Below are positions 51,644 through 59,889 of a DNA stretch of 64,000 bases, one piece after another; position 1 is the stretch's first letter; every line of letters starts with the position of its first letter. The position numbers and the translations under genes were made by a program. The DNA comes from an uncultured Clostridia bacterium (GTDB lineage: Bacteria; Bacillota; Clostridia; Lachnospirales; CAG-274). The stretch lies in the NCBI GenBank assembly GCA_944384235.1, contig CALWSP010000021.1, forward strand, positions 1-64,000, read 5' to 3'. Below the pieces are notes generated by a model. It had not been told where the DNA came from. It was given only the letters and a program-made list of their open reading frames with translations, and ran no database searches.

Positions 51644-51674
51644 AGAACCGAGTTTTTACTCGGTTCTTTTTTTG
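51644..51674 (+). terminator. Terminator after the orphan peptide gene
   Basis: AGAACCGAGT (51644-51653) and ACTCGGTTCT (51658-51667) form a perfect ten-pair stem with four-base loop and a T-run. Confidence 0.9.
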
Positions 51675-51683
51675 AAAAAATAT

Positions 51684-51712
51684 TTGAGAATTTTGTTGAA
51701 TTATGATACAAT
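51684..51712 (+). promoter_or_regulatory. Promoter of the molybdenum hydroxylase operon
   Basis: TTGAGA (51684-51689) and TACAAT (51707-51712) are 17 bases apart, 33 bases before the start. No purine riboswitch fold is visible in the short leader. Confidence 0.6.
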
Positions 51713-51745
51713 GGTGTTAGAAAATAAAAAGGAAAGAGTGAGAGT

Positions 51746-52492
51746 ATGTATATAGCTAACAATTATGTGAGAGCTAAAAGCCTTGAGGAGGCTTGGGAGC
51801 TTAACCAAAAGAAAAACAACAAAATTGTTGCAGGCAACTGCTGGACTAGACTTGGCCACGGGAACATTGGGACTATTATTTCCTTAAAGGACTTAGGGCT
51901 TGACAAAATTGAAAGCGACAAAGAGCAAATTAAAATTGGCGCTATGGTTAGTTTAAGAGAAATTGAAAACAACAAGGAAATTTTAGAAAGTTTTGGAAAC
52001 TGTGTTCAAAAGGCTGTTGAGTCTATTGTGGGCGTGCAGTTTAGAAACCTTGCTACTGTTGGCGGAAGTGTTTGGGGAAGGTTTGGTTTTTCTGACGTGT
52101 TAACTGTTTTTCTTGCTTTAGGCGCTAAAGTTGAATTATTTAAAAAAGGCATTGTTGGAATTGAAGAATTTATTGAAATGGATTACGACAGGGACGTTCT
52201 TGTTTCTATTATTTTGCCTAAAAAAGGTTTAAAGGCAAGTTACGACAGTGTTAGATTGACTAAGACTGATTTTCCTATGTTAAACTGTTGTGTGGCTAGA
52301 AACGGCGAAAAAATGCGTGTTGTTATTGGTGCTAAGCCAACTAAGGCTAGATTTTTTGATTGCGATTTTAACGAGGAAAGCGACAAAATTGTTGAGCAGT
52401 TTGTTTTTGGCAGCAATTTAAGAGCTACTGAAAAGTACAGAAAAAGTGTTGCTAAAGTTCTTATTGAAAGAAATAGAAGGGCGGTTATGTAA
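51746..52492 (+). CDS. Molybdenum hydroxylase FAD-binding subunit (xanthine dehydrogenase family)
   Basis: 248 residues, CoxM/XdhB-type. FAD-binding pieces: KIVAGNCWTRLGHGN near residue 30, and VQFRNLATVGGSVWGRFGFSD near residue 95, in place of the more usual RNxATxGGN. It passes electrons from the iron-sulfur subunit to the acceptor. The TAATG junction overlaps the next gene by one base. The FAD motif is slightly unusual (GTR/LGH rather than GGTDL), so acceptor use may differ from classical xanthine dehydrogenase. Confidence 0.85.
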   Translation: MYIANNYVRAKSLEEAWELNQKKNNKIVAGNCWTRLGHGNIGTIISLKDLGLDKIESDKEQIKIGAMVSLREIENNKEILESFGNCVQKAVESIVGVQFRNLATVGGSVWGRFGFSDVLTVFLALGAKVELFKKGIVGIEEFIEMDYDRDVLVSIILPKKGLKASYDSVRLTKTDFPMLNCCVARNGEKMRVVIGAKPTKARFFDCDFNEESDKIVEQFVFGSNLRATEKYRKSVAKVLIERNRRAVM

Positions 52493-52956
52493 TGGTTGTG
52501 AGTTTTAAATTAAATGGCATAAAAAGAGAAGCTATTGTTGAGGCTGACACTACTTTATATAAATTATTAAGAGAGCTTGGTTGTTACAGCGTGAAGTGTG
52601 GTTGCGAAACTACTAACTGCGGTCTTTGCACTGTTATTGTGAACAACAAGTCTGTTCTTTCTTGTGCAGTTCTTGCTTTAGATGTTGACGGGGCTGAAAT
52701 TGAAACTCTTGAGGGGCTTGAAAGCGAGGCTTTAGAGTTTGGCCTTTGTATGGCTGACGAGGGTTCTGAGCAATGTGGTTTTTGCAACACTGGTTTTATT
52801 GTGAACGTTGTTATGATGATGAGAGAGCTTGACGAAATTGACAGAGAAAGTGTTAAAAAATATTTGGCTGGAAACCTTTGCAGATGTACTGGCTACCAAG
52901 GCCAGCTTAGAGCTTTAGAAAAATTTATTGAAAGAAAGAGAGGTATAAAAATATGA
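52492..52956 (+). CDS. Molybdenum hydroxylase 2Fe-2S subunit
   Basis: 154 residues with two clusters: the plant-type motif KCGCETTNCGLCTV (residues 37-50 region) and the C-terminal helical motif with QCGFCNTGF and NLCRCTGYQ. This is the standard small subunit of the xanthine dehydrogenase/CO dehydrogenase family and conducts electrons from the Mo site to FAD. It overlaps the large-subunit start by four bases. Confidence 0.93.
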   Translation: MVVSFKLNGIKREAIVEADTTLYKLLRELGCYSVKCGCETTNCGLCTVIVNNKSVLSCAVLALDVDGAEIETLEGLESEALEFGLCMADEGSEQCGFCNTGFIVNVVMMMRELDEIDRESVKKYLAGNLCRCTGYQGQLRALEKFIERKRGIKI

Positions 52957-55241
52957 AATATGTGAACACCTCTATTAGAAAAAAAGACGCTATTCAGCTT
53001 GTTACTGGCCAGCCAGTTTACACTGAGGACATTGCTCCTAAGAATTGTTTAGTTGTTAAGTTATTAAAAAGCCCTTATGCTAACGCTATTATTAAAAGCA
53101 TTGACACTTCTATTGCTGAAAAAGTTCCTGGTGTTGTTAAAATTGTTACTTACAAAGACGTTAGCCAAAAAAGGTTTACTCTTGCAGGGCAAACTTACCC
53201 TGAAGCCAGCCCTTGCGACAGGCTTCTTCTTGACAAGCATTTAAGATATGTTGGCGACAATGTTGCTATTGTTGCTGGCGAAAACGAAAAGGCTGTTTTA
53301 AAGGCTTTAAAGCTTATTAAGGTTGAATACGAGGTTTTAACTCCTATTCTTGACCCAAAAGAGGCTAAGGACAATGAAATTCTTATTCACCCTGAGGAAA
53401 GCTGGTTTGCTCAATGCCCTGTGGGGGCTGACAACAAGAGAAACCTTGTTGCAAGCGGTTGCGACGAGGACGGCGACGTTGACAGAATTATGAGCGAATG
53501 TGATGTTGTTATTGAAAGAACTTACAAGACTAAGGCTGTTCAGCAGGCTATGATGGAAACTTTTAGAACATACACTGAAATGGACAACTACGGAAGATTG
53601 AAAGTTGTTTCTTCAACTCAAATTCCTTTCCACGTTAGGAGAATTGTGGCTAACGCTCTTGGCATTGAAAAAAGCAAGGTTAGAGTTGTTAAGCCTAGAA
53701 TTGGTGGCGGGTTTGGCGCAAAGCAAAGCGCTATTTCAGAAATTTACCCTGCTATTATAACTTATTTAACTGGCAGACCTGCTATGATTATTTTTACTAG
53801 AGAAGAAAGCCAAACTATTTCAAGCCCTAGACACGCTATGGAAGTTACTGTTAAAATTGGTGCTGACAAAGACGGAAGAATTAGAGTTTGCGATATGTAC
53901 GCTCTTTCTAACTCTGGCGCTTACGGCGAGCACGGACCTACTACTGTTGGGCTTACTGGCCACAAGTCTATGGCTCTTTATTCTAAAATGGAGGCTTTTA
54001 GGTTTAAATATGATGTAGTTTACACTAACGTTATGTCTGCTGGTGCGTACAGAGGGTATGGTGCTACTCAAGGCATTTTTGCTCTTGAATCTTGCATTGA
54101 CGAGCTTGCTGAAATTTTAAAAATTGACCCTATTAAGCTTAGATTCCAAAATATGACTAGAGAGGGTATGTTAATGCCTGCTTATTATGGCGAGACGGCT
54201 AACGCTTGCGCTTTAGACAGATGTCTTGAAAAGGCCAAGGAAATGAGCAACTGGGACAAGTATTACCCTGCTAAGGATATGGGCAACGGAAAAATTAGGG
54301 CTATGGGAGCTGCTCTTGCTATGCAGTCTAGCTCTATTTCAAACATTGACATTGGTGGTATGACTCTTAAGCTTGGCGACGGCGGTTTTTACAATATGAT
54401 TGTGGGTTGTACTGATATGGGTACAGGGTGCGACACAATTTTAGCTCAGATGGTGGCTGACATTTTAGATACAGAGATTGACAATATTTCAACTTTTGGC
54501 GTGGACACTGATGTTTCACCTTATGACTCTGGTTCTTACGCTTCATCTACTACTTATTTAACTGGTAGAGCCGCTATTAAGTGTGCCAACCTTATGAGAG
54601 AAAAAATTGTTGAAGTTGGCTCTGGCATTTTAGAAAAAGAGGCTAGTGAATGTGAATTTGACGGAAAGTTTGTTTTTGAAAGCGAAAATGTAGAAAACAA
54701 GGTTTCTTTAGCTGACATTGTTACTAAGGCTCAAAGTTCGCCTGTTGGCCAGCTTATGGTTACTGTGTCTGAGCAGAGCACTGTTTCTCCTCCTCCTTTT
54801 ATGGCTGGTGTTGTTGAAATTGAGTTAGACAAGGAAACTGGTGTTGTGGAGATTATTAACTTCTCTGCTTGCGTTGACTGCGGAACTGTTATTAACCCTA
54901 ACCTTGCTAGAGTTCAGGCTGAGGGCGGTATTGTTCAAGGCATTGGTATGGCTCTTAGCGAAGATGTTGTGTACAGCAAAGAGGGTAGAGATTATTCTAA
55001 CTCTTTTATGGAATATAAAATTCCGTCTAGACTTGATATGGGCGAAATTAGTGTTGAGTTTGAATCTAGCTACGAACCAACTGGGCCTTTTGGCGCAAAG
55101 TCTATTGGCGAAATTGTTATTAACACTCCATCTCCAGCAATTTGCAACGCTATTTACAACGCTGTTGGTGTTAGAATTAGAGAGCTTCCTGCTACGCCTG
55201 TTAAAATTGTTGAGGGAATTTTAGAAAAAGAAAATATGTAA
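52953..55241 (+). CDS. Molybdenum hydroxylase molybdopterin-binding subunit (xanthine dehydrogenase family)
   Basis: 762 residues. The Mo-cofactor contacts are recognisable: RIGGGFGAKQS, MSAGAYRGYGATQG, TDMGTGCDTILAQM, and the catalytic glutamate in PFGAKSIGEIVINTP near the C-terminus. The aldehyde-oxidase N-terminal hammerhead has TGQPVYTEDI. Likely hydroxylates a purine (hypoxanthine/xanthine) or another N-heterocycle. The purine permease downstream supports a purine. No XdhC/MoeA-type maturation or selenium genes are adjacent. Substrate assignment is inference. Confidence 0.9.
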   Translation: MKYVNTSIRKKDAIQLVTGQPVYTEDIAPKNCLVVKLLKSPYANAIIKSIDTSIAEKVPGVVKIVTYKDVSQKRFTLAGQTYPEASPCDRLLLDKHLRYVGDNVAIVAGENEKAVLKALKLIKVEYEVLTPILDPKEAKDNEILIHPEESWFAQCPVGADNKRNLVASGCDEDGDVDRIMSECDVVIERTYKTKAVQQAMMETFRTYTEMDNYGRLKVVSSTQIPFHVRRIVANALGIEKSKVRVVKPRIGGGFGAKQSAISEIYPAIITYLTGRPAMIIFTREESQTISSPRHAMEVTVKIGADKDGRIRVCDMYALSNSGAYGEHGPTTVGLTGHKSMALYSKMEAFRFKYDVVYTNVMSAGAYRGYGATQGIFALESCIDELAEILKIDPIKLRFQNMTREGMLMPAYYGETANACALDRCLEKAKEMSNWDKYYPAKDMGNGKIRAMGAALAMQSSSISNIDIGGMTLKLGDGGFYNMIVGCTDMGTGCDTILAQMVADILDTEIDNISTFGVDTDVSPYDSGSYASSTTYLTGRAAIKCANLMREKIVEVGSGILEKEASECEFDGKFVFESENVENKVSLADIVTKAQSSPVGQLMVTVSEQSTVSPPPFMAGVVEIELDKETGVVEIINFSACVDCGTVINPNLARVQAEGGIVQGIGMALSEDVVYSKEGRDYSNSFMEYKIPSRLDMGEISVEFESSYEPTGPFGAKSIGEIVINTPSPAICNAIYNAVGVRIRELPATPVKIVEGILEKENM

Positions 55242-55244
55242 TTT

Positions 55245-55272
55245 AAAGGCTACTTTTTTAGTAGCCTTTTTT
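55245..55272 (+). terminator. Terminator after the molybdenum hydroxylase operon
   Basis: AAAGGCTAC (55245-55253) and GTAGCCTTT (55261-55269) form a nine-pair stem with a seven-base loop and T-run. Confidence 0.85.
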
Positions 55273-55281
55273 AAAAAAGGC

Positions 55282-55309
55282 TTGATTATTTTTTTAGATA
55301 AATTATAAT
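55282..55309 (+). promoter_or_regulatory. Promoter of the EAL-protein gene
   Basis: TTGATT (55282-55287) and TATAAT (55304-55309) are 16 bases apart. Confidence 0.6.
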
Positions 55310-55373
55310 GAATTTAGATTGTTGAATGTTTTAAGTTTGACTTTATTTAAATAATTTTGGAAGGTTTTTTATT

Positions 55374-57551
55374 ATGTTTAGGTATTTGAAAAATAAGTCA
55401 GTTTTTATTCAAGTTGTTATTTTTTGGCTTATTGTTATTATTTTAGTTGCTTTAGCTAATTATTTTGTGTATAAATCTGTTAAGTTAAAATATCTAGATG
55501 ACACTGAAGAAATTGCAAAGCATATTAGCGAGCATATTGAAGATGAATTAACTCAGAATTTTAGAAATTTAAGAAATATTGCAAAAGAAATTGATGAAGA
55601 AGATTTGAAAGACTATAGCAAAATTGTGAGTGAGCTTAATTTTAGAATTGAAACTAGTAGATACAGAAAAATTGCTATAGCTTATTTAGATGGAAAAAGT
55701 TATGCAACAAACGGCGAGATGTATGACGTTTCACAAAGAGATTATTTTCAAAGAGCGAAAAAGGGAGAAGAAGTTATTTCTAATGTTATTTACTCTCTTG
55801 ACGACGAAACTCAAGTTAATGTTTACGCTGTTCCAGTTTACGACAAGTTTGGAAAGGTTGTTGCTGTTGTTTGGGCGTCGTTAGACACAGAAAGCTTTAG
55901 CAAGTCTTTAAATGTTAAGTCAAACGACGTAGATGTGTATTTAATGGACAACTTTGGAAACTTGATTGCTGGAAATTCTGCCGAGGACAACTTTTTTGAG
56001 GTTGTGGAAATTTATGATATTAACAAAAAATCCATTGAAAACTTGAAAAAAGATATTGATGAAAAAAAGGGGAATTATCAATATTTTGAGTATAAGGGCA
56101 AAAAAGTTTATATGTATTACAAAGAGGTTATGAAAAGAATTCATAACGAAAGCGAAAACTGGTGGATTTTAGTTAGGGTGAACAAGGATATTGTTTTTGA
56201 GGCGACTAGAAACATCACTAGACCTTTAAACCAAATTTCTGCTATTTTGATTTTTATTTTTACAATTTGTTTTGCTAAAATTTTTAATAAATACAACCAG
56301 ATTAACAAAAGTCTTAGAGATATAGCATACACAGACTCTATTACAAAAGGGCACAACGAATATTATTTAGAAAATTATTTACAGAAAAACGGGAAAAAGT
56401 TTAAATACAGAGCTTTTATTAGTTTACAAATTGAAAACATTAGTGCTATTACAAACGTTAACGGTTTAAAAGGCGTTGAATATATTTTATTAGAAATTTA
56501 CAATTATCTTCAAGAGTATTTAGGAGAAGACGTTGTTATAGCTCACAGCCATTTTGGCGACTTTAAATTTATTTTGGAAGCTGAAAAGAGAGAAGATGTT
56601 TTTCAAAAACTAGATGGAATTTATATTGAGAAAATTGACCGTTCTATTCCTATTGAATATTACATTGGCATTTATTTTATGAAAGAGGAAAAGGAAAGCT
56701 TTAAAGACCTTTGCACTTATGTGAACTTAGCTAAGCACAACTGCAACAAAGACAACATTTGCTGTGTATACAACGAAAAAATGCACAACCAAGAGCTTGA
56801 AATTATTGCTTTAAAAGACGATATTAAGCGTGGCATTTTAAACAAGGAGTTTAAGGCGTGGCTTCAACCAAAATATGACAGCAAGGGCGAAAAGGTTGTT
56901 GGGGCTGAAGCTTTAGTTAGGTGGCATAAATATGGCAGCATTATTTCCCCATATATTTTTATTCCTATTTGCGAGGAGCAAGGGTATATTCAAGACATTG
57001 ACGAGCTTGTTTTAATTGATGTTTGCAAGCAATTGAGAAAATGGATTGACCAAGGGAAAGAGGTTGTTCCTATTTCTGTGAACCTTTCTAGAAACTATTT
57101 AGACAAGGAAGATGCTATTTCTAGGCTGATTGAAATTATTAACGAGTATAAAATTGAATTTAAGTATATTCAGTTTGAAGTTACTGAAAGTTCACTTGTG
57201 GGCAACGAAGAAAAGCTAAAGGAAATTTTAGAAAAATTAAGCAAAAAAGGGTTTAAAATTTTATTAGACGACTTTGGTGTGGGGTATTCCTCTTTAAAGA
57301 CTATGGCTGATTTAAAGTTTGACATTTTGAAAATTGACAAAAGTTTTGTTGACCAAATTGGAACTGAAAAGGGCAACAACATTATTAAATACACTGTGCA
57401 GTTATGCAAGCAGTTAGAAATGGGTGTTGTTGTGGAAGGTGTTGAACAGAAGGAGCAGTTTGACTTTTTAGCTCAGCTTGAGTGTGAATATTACCAAGGT
57501 TACTACTTTGGAAAGCCTATGCCAACCAAAGACTTTGAAAAACTTTTATAG
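55374..57551 (+). CDS. Membrane c-di-GMP phosphodiesterase: Cache sensor, degenerate GGDEF, EAL
   Basis: 725 residues. TM1 (about 12-32), an extracytoplasmic double-Cache-like sensor (40-270; IAIAYLDGKSYATNG, VYAVPVYDKFGKVVAVVW), TM2 (about 283-303), a GGDEF-like domain whose signature is replaced by HFGDF (393-397), and a complete EAL domain: E512-A-L in GAEALVRWH, PISVNLSRNY, EVTESS, LDDFGVGYSSL, ILKIDKSFV and VVEGVEQ. It should hydrolyse c-di-GMP in response to an external ligand; the GGDEF part probably binds nucleotide or only dimerises. The N-terminal half is more AT-rich in codon use than the EAL half. Confidence 0.9.
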   Translation: MFRYLKNKSVFIQVVIFWLIVIILVALANYFVYKSVKLKYLDDTEEIAKHISEHIEDELTQNFRNLRNIAKEIDEEDLKDYSKIVSELNFRIETSRYRKIAIAYLDGKSYATNGEMYDVSQRDYFQRAKKGEEVISNVIYSLDDETQVNVYAVPVYDKFGKVVAVVWASLDTESFSKSLNVKSNDVDVYLMDNFGNLIAGNSAEDNFFEVVEIYDINKKSIENLKKDIDEKKGNYQYFEYKGKKVYMYYKEVMKRIHNESENWWILVRVNKDIVFEATRNITRPLNQISAILIFIFTICFAKIFNKYNQINKSLRDIAYTDSITKGHNEYYLENYLQKNGKKFKYRAFISLQIENISAITNVNGLKGVEYILLEIYNYLQEYLGEDVVIAHSHFGDFKFILEAEKREDVFQKLDGIYIEKIDRSIPIEYYIGIYFMKEEKESFKDLCTYVNLAKHNCNKDNICCVYNEKMHNQELEIIALKDDIKRGILNKEFKAWLQPKYDSKGEKVVGAEALVRWHKYGSIISPYIFIPICEEQGYIQDIDELVLIDVCKQLRKWIDQGKEVVPISVNLSRNYLDKEDAISRLIEIINEYKIEFKYIQFEVTESSLVGNEEKLKEILEKLSKKGFKILLDDFGVGYSSLKTMADLKFDILKIDKSFVDQIGTEKGNNIIKYTVQLCKQLEMGVVVEGVEQKEQFDFLAQLECEYYQGYYFGKPMPTKDFEKLL

Positions 57552-57583
57552 AAAAAGTTAAGAAAAAAACGGAGATTTTATGT

Positions 57584-57612
57584 AAAAGGCTATATTTTTA
57601 TAGCCTTTTATT
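57584..57612 (+). terminator. Terminator after the EAL-protein gene
   Basis: AAAAGGCTATA (57584-57594) and TATAGCCTTTT (57599-57609) form a perfect stem with four-base loop. Confidence 0.75.
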
Positions 57613-57618
57613 ATTTTA

Positions 57619-57647
57619 TTGAAAAAATATAGTTTATATGCTATAAT
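57619..57647 (+). promoter_or_regulatory. Promoter of the purine permease gene
   Basis: TTGAAA (57619-57624) and TATAAT (57642-57647) are 17 bases apart, 33 bases before the start codon. Confidence 0.75.
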
Positions 57648-57680
57648 TAAAATAGTTTTTTAAGTTGGGAGGACTTATGT

Positions 57681-59078
57681 TTGAGGTCGTTTAAGAATTT
57701 TTTTTATGATTACTTTTCGTTAGGAAAACACAACACTTCTGTGCGTACAGAGTTTTTAGCTGGAGTTACTAACTATTTTACTTTAATTTACGCTGTTATG
57801 CTTGTGCCTGAAATTATTGTGGAGGCTTTTGGCTTAATTAACGGCGATGTTTCAAGGCAAATGCTTATTGCCTTAACTGCTATTTCTTTTATTGCCGCTG
57901 GGCTTGGCTCTATTTTTATTGGGCTTTTTGTTAACTTACCTTTTGTGCAAGGGCCTAGTGTAGCTATTGCAACCTTTATTACTTACACTGTGTGCAAAGG
58001 ATTTGGGTATTCTTACAACCAAGCTCTTGCTATGGTGTTTATTTCTGGAATTTTATTTTTTATTTTGGATATTACTGGTATGGAGGAGAGAATTCACAAG
58101 TCTATCCCAAACAACTTAAAGTATGCTGTTAGCACAGGCATTGGCCTTTTAGTTGCTATGACTGGCCTTGCTAAGGCTCACATTATTAATTTTGACTCTA
58201 AGAGCAGTTATGCTCATATTTTTAGTTTAGATTTTTCTAACAGCCACAACATTAGCGCTATTCTTGCTATTTTTATGGTTTTTGTTATTGTTATTATGTT
58301 GAAAAGGCATATTCACGGCGCTATTTTTATTGGAAAAATTTTATGTATTATTATTGCTATACCTCTTGGGCTTGTGCATTTTAACAAAGAAATTTTGGCT
58401 GAGTTTTCAATTGATTTTAGTTTCTTTGCTTTTAAAATGGACTTTGCGGGGCTTTTTGATTTTTCTAGCAAAGAAGGGCTTTACAGAAGTTTAACTAACG
58501 TTATTATTATTGTATTATCTCTTTGTATTATGAACATATTTGAAACTATGAGTATGTTTATTGCAATGGACAATTATGTGGCAATTTCTCACGACGGGGT
58601 TAAAAAGAAGAGAAATGTGCCTAGAATTCTTGAGGCTGACGCAATTACAACCGCTTTAGGTGCAAGCATTGGCTCTCCTACAGTTTCAACTTATGTGGAG
58701 TCTACAACTGGTGTTATTGAGGGTGGAAGAACTGGGCTTACGGCAGTTATTACTGGAGTTTTATTTATTTTGACTGTGCCTTTTACTCCTCTTGTTTCTC
58801 TTGTGCCTAGCGCTGCCACTGCTACAACTCTTATTGTTGCTGGTGTTATGATGATGGGGGTTGCAAAGTTAATTGATTTTGAAAACATTACCGAGGCTGT
58901 TCCTGCTTTTTTAGCTATGTTTTTAATGCCTATTACTAACAGTGTCTTAATTGGTACTTCTATGGGTGTAATTAGCTATGTTTTAATTCACGTTTTTGTG
59001 AAGAAAGAAAAGTTAAGCCCATTTTTATATTTCTTAGGCTTTGTTATGGTTATTGCATTTGCTATTTTGCCGAGATAA
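57681..59078 (+). CDS. NCS2-family purine permease, AzgA/GhxP type
   Basis: 465 residues, about thirteen helices. Family marks: TEFLAGVTNYFTLIYAVMLV, GLFVNLPFVQGPSVAIATF, VSTGIGLLVAMTGLAKA, ASIGSPTVSTYVESTTGV and EGGRTGLTAVITGVLF. These belong to the AzgA (adenine/guanine/hypoxanthine) group of proton symporters. TTG 57681 is spaced seven bases from GGGAGGA; an ATG at 57677 is out of frame and would give only MFEVV before a stop. It probably supplies substrate to the molybdenum hydroxylase and purine salvage. Confidence 0.9.
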   Translation: MRSFKNFFYDYFSLGKHNTSVRTEFLAGVTNYFTLIYAVMLVPEIIVEAFGLINGDVSRQMLIALTAISFIAAGLGSIFIGLFVNLPFVQGPSVAIATFITYTVCKGFGYSYNQALAMVFISGILFFILDITGMEERIHKSIPNNLKYAVSTGIGLLVAMTGLAKAHIINFDSKSSYAHIFSLDFSNSHNISAILAIFMVFVIVIMLKRHIHGAIFIGKILCIIIAIPLGLVHFNKEILAEFSIDFSFFAFKMDFAGLFDFSSKEGLYRSLTNVIIIVLSLCIMNIFETMSMFIAMDNYVAISHDGVKKKRNVPRILEADAITTALGASIGSPTVSTYVESTTGVIEGGRTGLTAVITGVLFILTVPFTPLVSLVPSAATATTLIVAGVMMMGVAKLIDFENITEAVPAFLAMFLMPITNSVLIGTSMGVISYVLIHVFVKKEKLSPFLYFLGFVMVIAFAILPR

Positions 59079-59088
59079 AATGGAATAA

Positions 59089-59127
59089 AATCTCACCTTT
59101 TTTCATATATTATAAAGAGGTGAGATT
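59089..59127 (+). promoter_or_regulatory. Inverted repeat over the spoIVFA promoter and ribosome-binding site
   Basis: AATCTCACCT (59089-59098) is the exact reverse complement of AGGTGAGATT (59118-59127), which contains the Shine-Dalgarno AGGTGA and ends at the base before ATG 59128. The 19-base loop contains CATATATT (59104-59111), a possible sigma-E -10 box, with AATAAA 14 bases upstream as a -35 candidate. Read-through RNA from the permease could fold and hide the RBS. The promoter assignment is tentative because the start site would be very close to the RBS. Confidence 0.55.
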
Positions 59128-59889
59128 ATGGATAAAAGATATTGTGCAAACCACAGAAGAAGTTATTATGTTCAAAAAAACAGCAAAGAAAAATCAACTT
59201 TTTTTCTTAGGCTGAACCTTTGTTTAGGAATTATGATTGTTTTAATTGGAATATGCAGGCTTAGGCCTGAAGTTTGCGAAAAGGTTATTAATTTAATTAG
59301 CTACAACACAGACAAAGAAAGCATTGAAAGCACTTTTGAGGAGATTAAAACTATTGCTAAAGACGGGCAGTTTTTTGGGAACGGCGAAGTTTTTATTCCT
59401 AACGAGGATGCTATGAGCTACATTAACGAGTTAGAAGAAAACTCATATTTAAAAAGGCAGAAAGAAAAAGAGGAAGAAAAAAAATGGGCTGTGCCTGTTG
59501 AAAACGGAACTATTACAGACACTTTTGGCTCTAGGTTAAACCCTATTACAAAAAAGGAGGAAAACCACAAAGGGCTTGACATTGGCGTTCCTTTAAACAC
59601 AGATGCGTTAGCTGTTAAAAGCGGGGTTGTTTTAGACAAAGGTGTTTCAAGCAGCTATGGGAACTGGGTTAAGTACGATACAAATGACGGCTATACTATA
59701 TTATATGCTCATTTAAACAAGGTGTTAGTTGAAAAAGGCGAGAAGGTTGAAAAAGGGCAAGTTATTGCCTTAACTGGAAGCACAGGAAACAGCACTGGCC
59801 CACATTTACATTACGAAATTATGGAAAATGGCGAGCATATTAATCCTTATGAATATTATATGGAGGGTTTAGGTGAAAGTTTGTATTAG
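59128..59889 (+). CDS. spoIVFA: SpoIVFA-like membrane protein with M23 (LytM) domain
   Basis: 253 residues: basic N-terminus, one membrane helix (about 28-47), a linker with charged coiled-coil (ELEENSYLKRQKEKEEEKK), and a C-terminal M23 domain. Zinc-ligand motifs look complete: HKGLD (His147, Asp151) and GPHLHYE (His226, His228). In Bacillus, SpoIVFA holds the protease SpoIVFB inactive in the mother-cell-derived outer forespore membrane until a forespore signal. The assignment rests on the M50 partner that overlaps it by 17 bases. Intact zinc ligands leave a true hydrolase possible. Confidence 0.82.
   Translation: MDKRYCANHRRSYYVQKNSKEKSTFFLRLNLCLGIMIVLIGICRLRPEVCEKVINLISYNTDKESIESTFEEIKTIAKDGQFFGNGEVFIPNEDAMSYINELEENSYLKRQKEKEEEKKWAVPVENGTITDTFGSRLNPITKKEENHKGLDIGVPLNTDALAVKSGVVLDKGVSSSYGNWVKYDTNDGYTILYAHLNKVLVEKGEKVEKGQVIALTGSTGNSTGPHLHYEIMENGEHINPYEYYMEGLGESLY

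Noticed and set aside
51639..51745. Possible purine riboswitch before the molybdenum hydroxylase operon
   Set aside because: The space after the promoter is only about 30 bases, too short for an aptamer.
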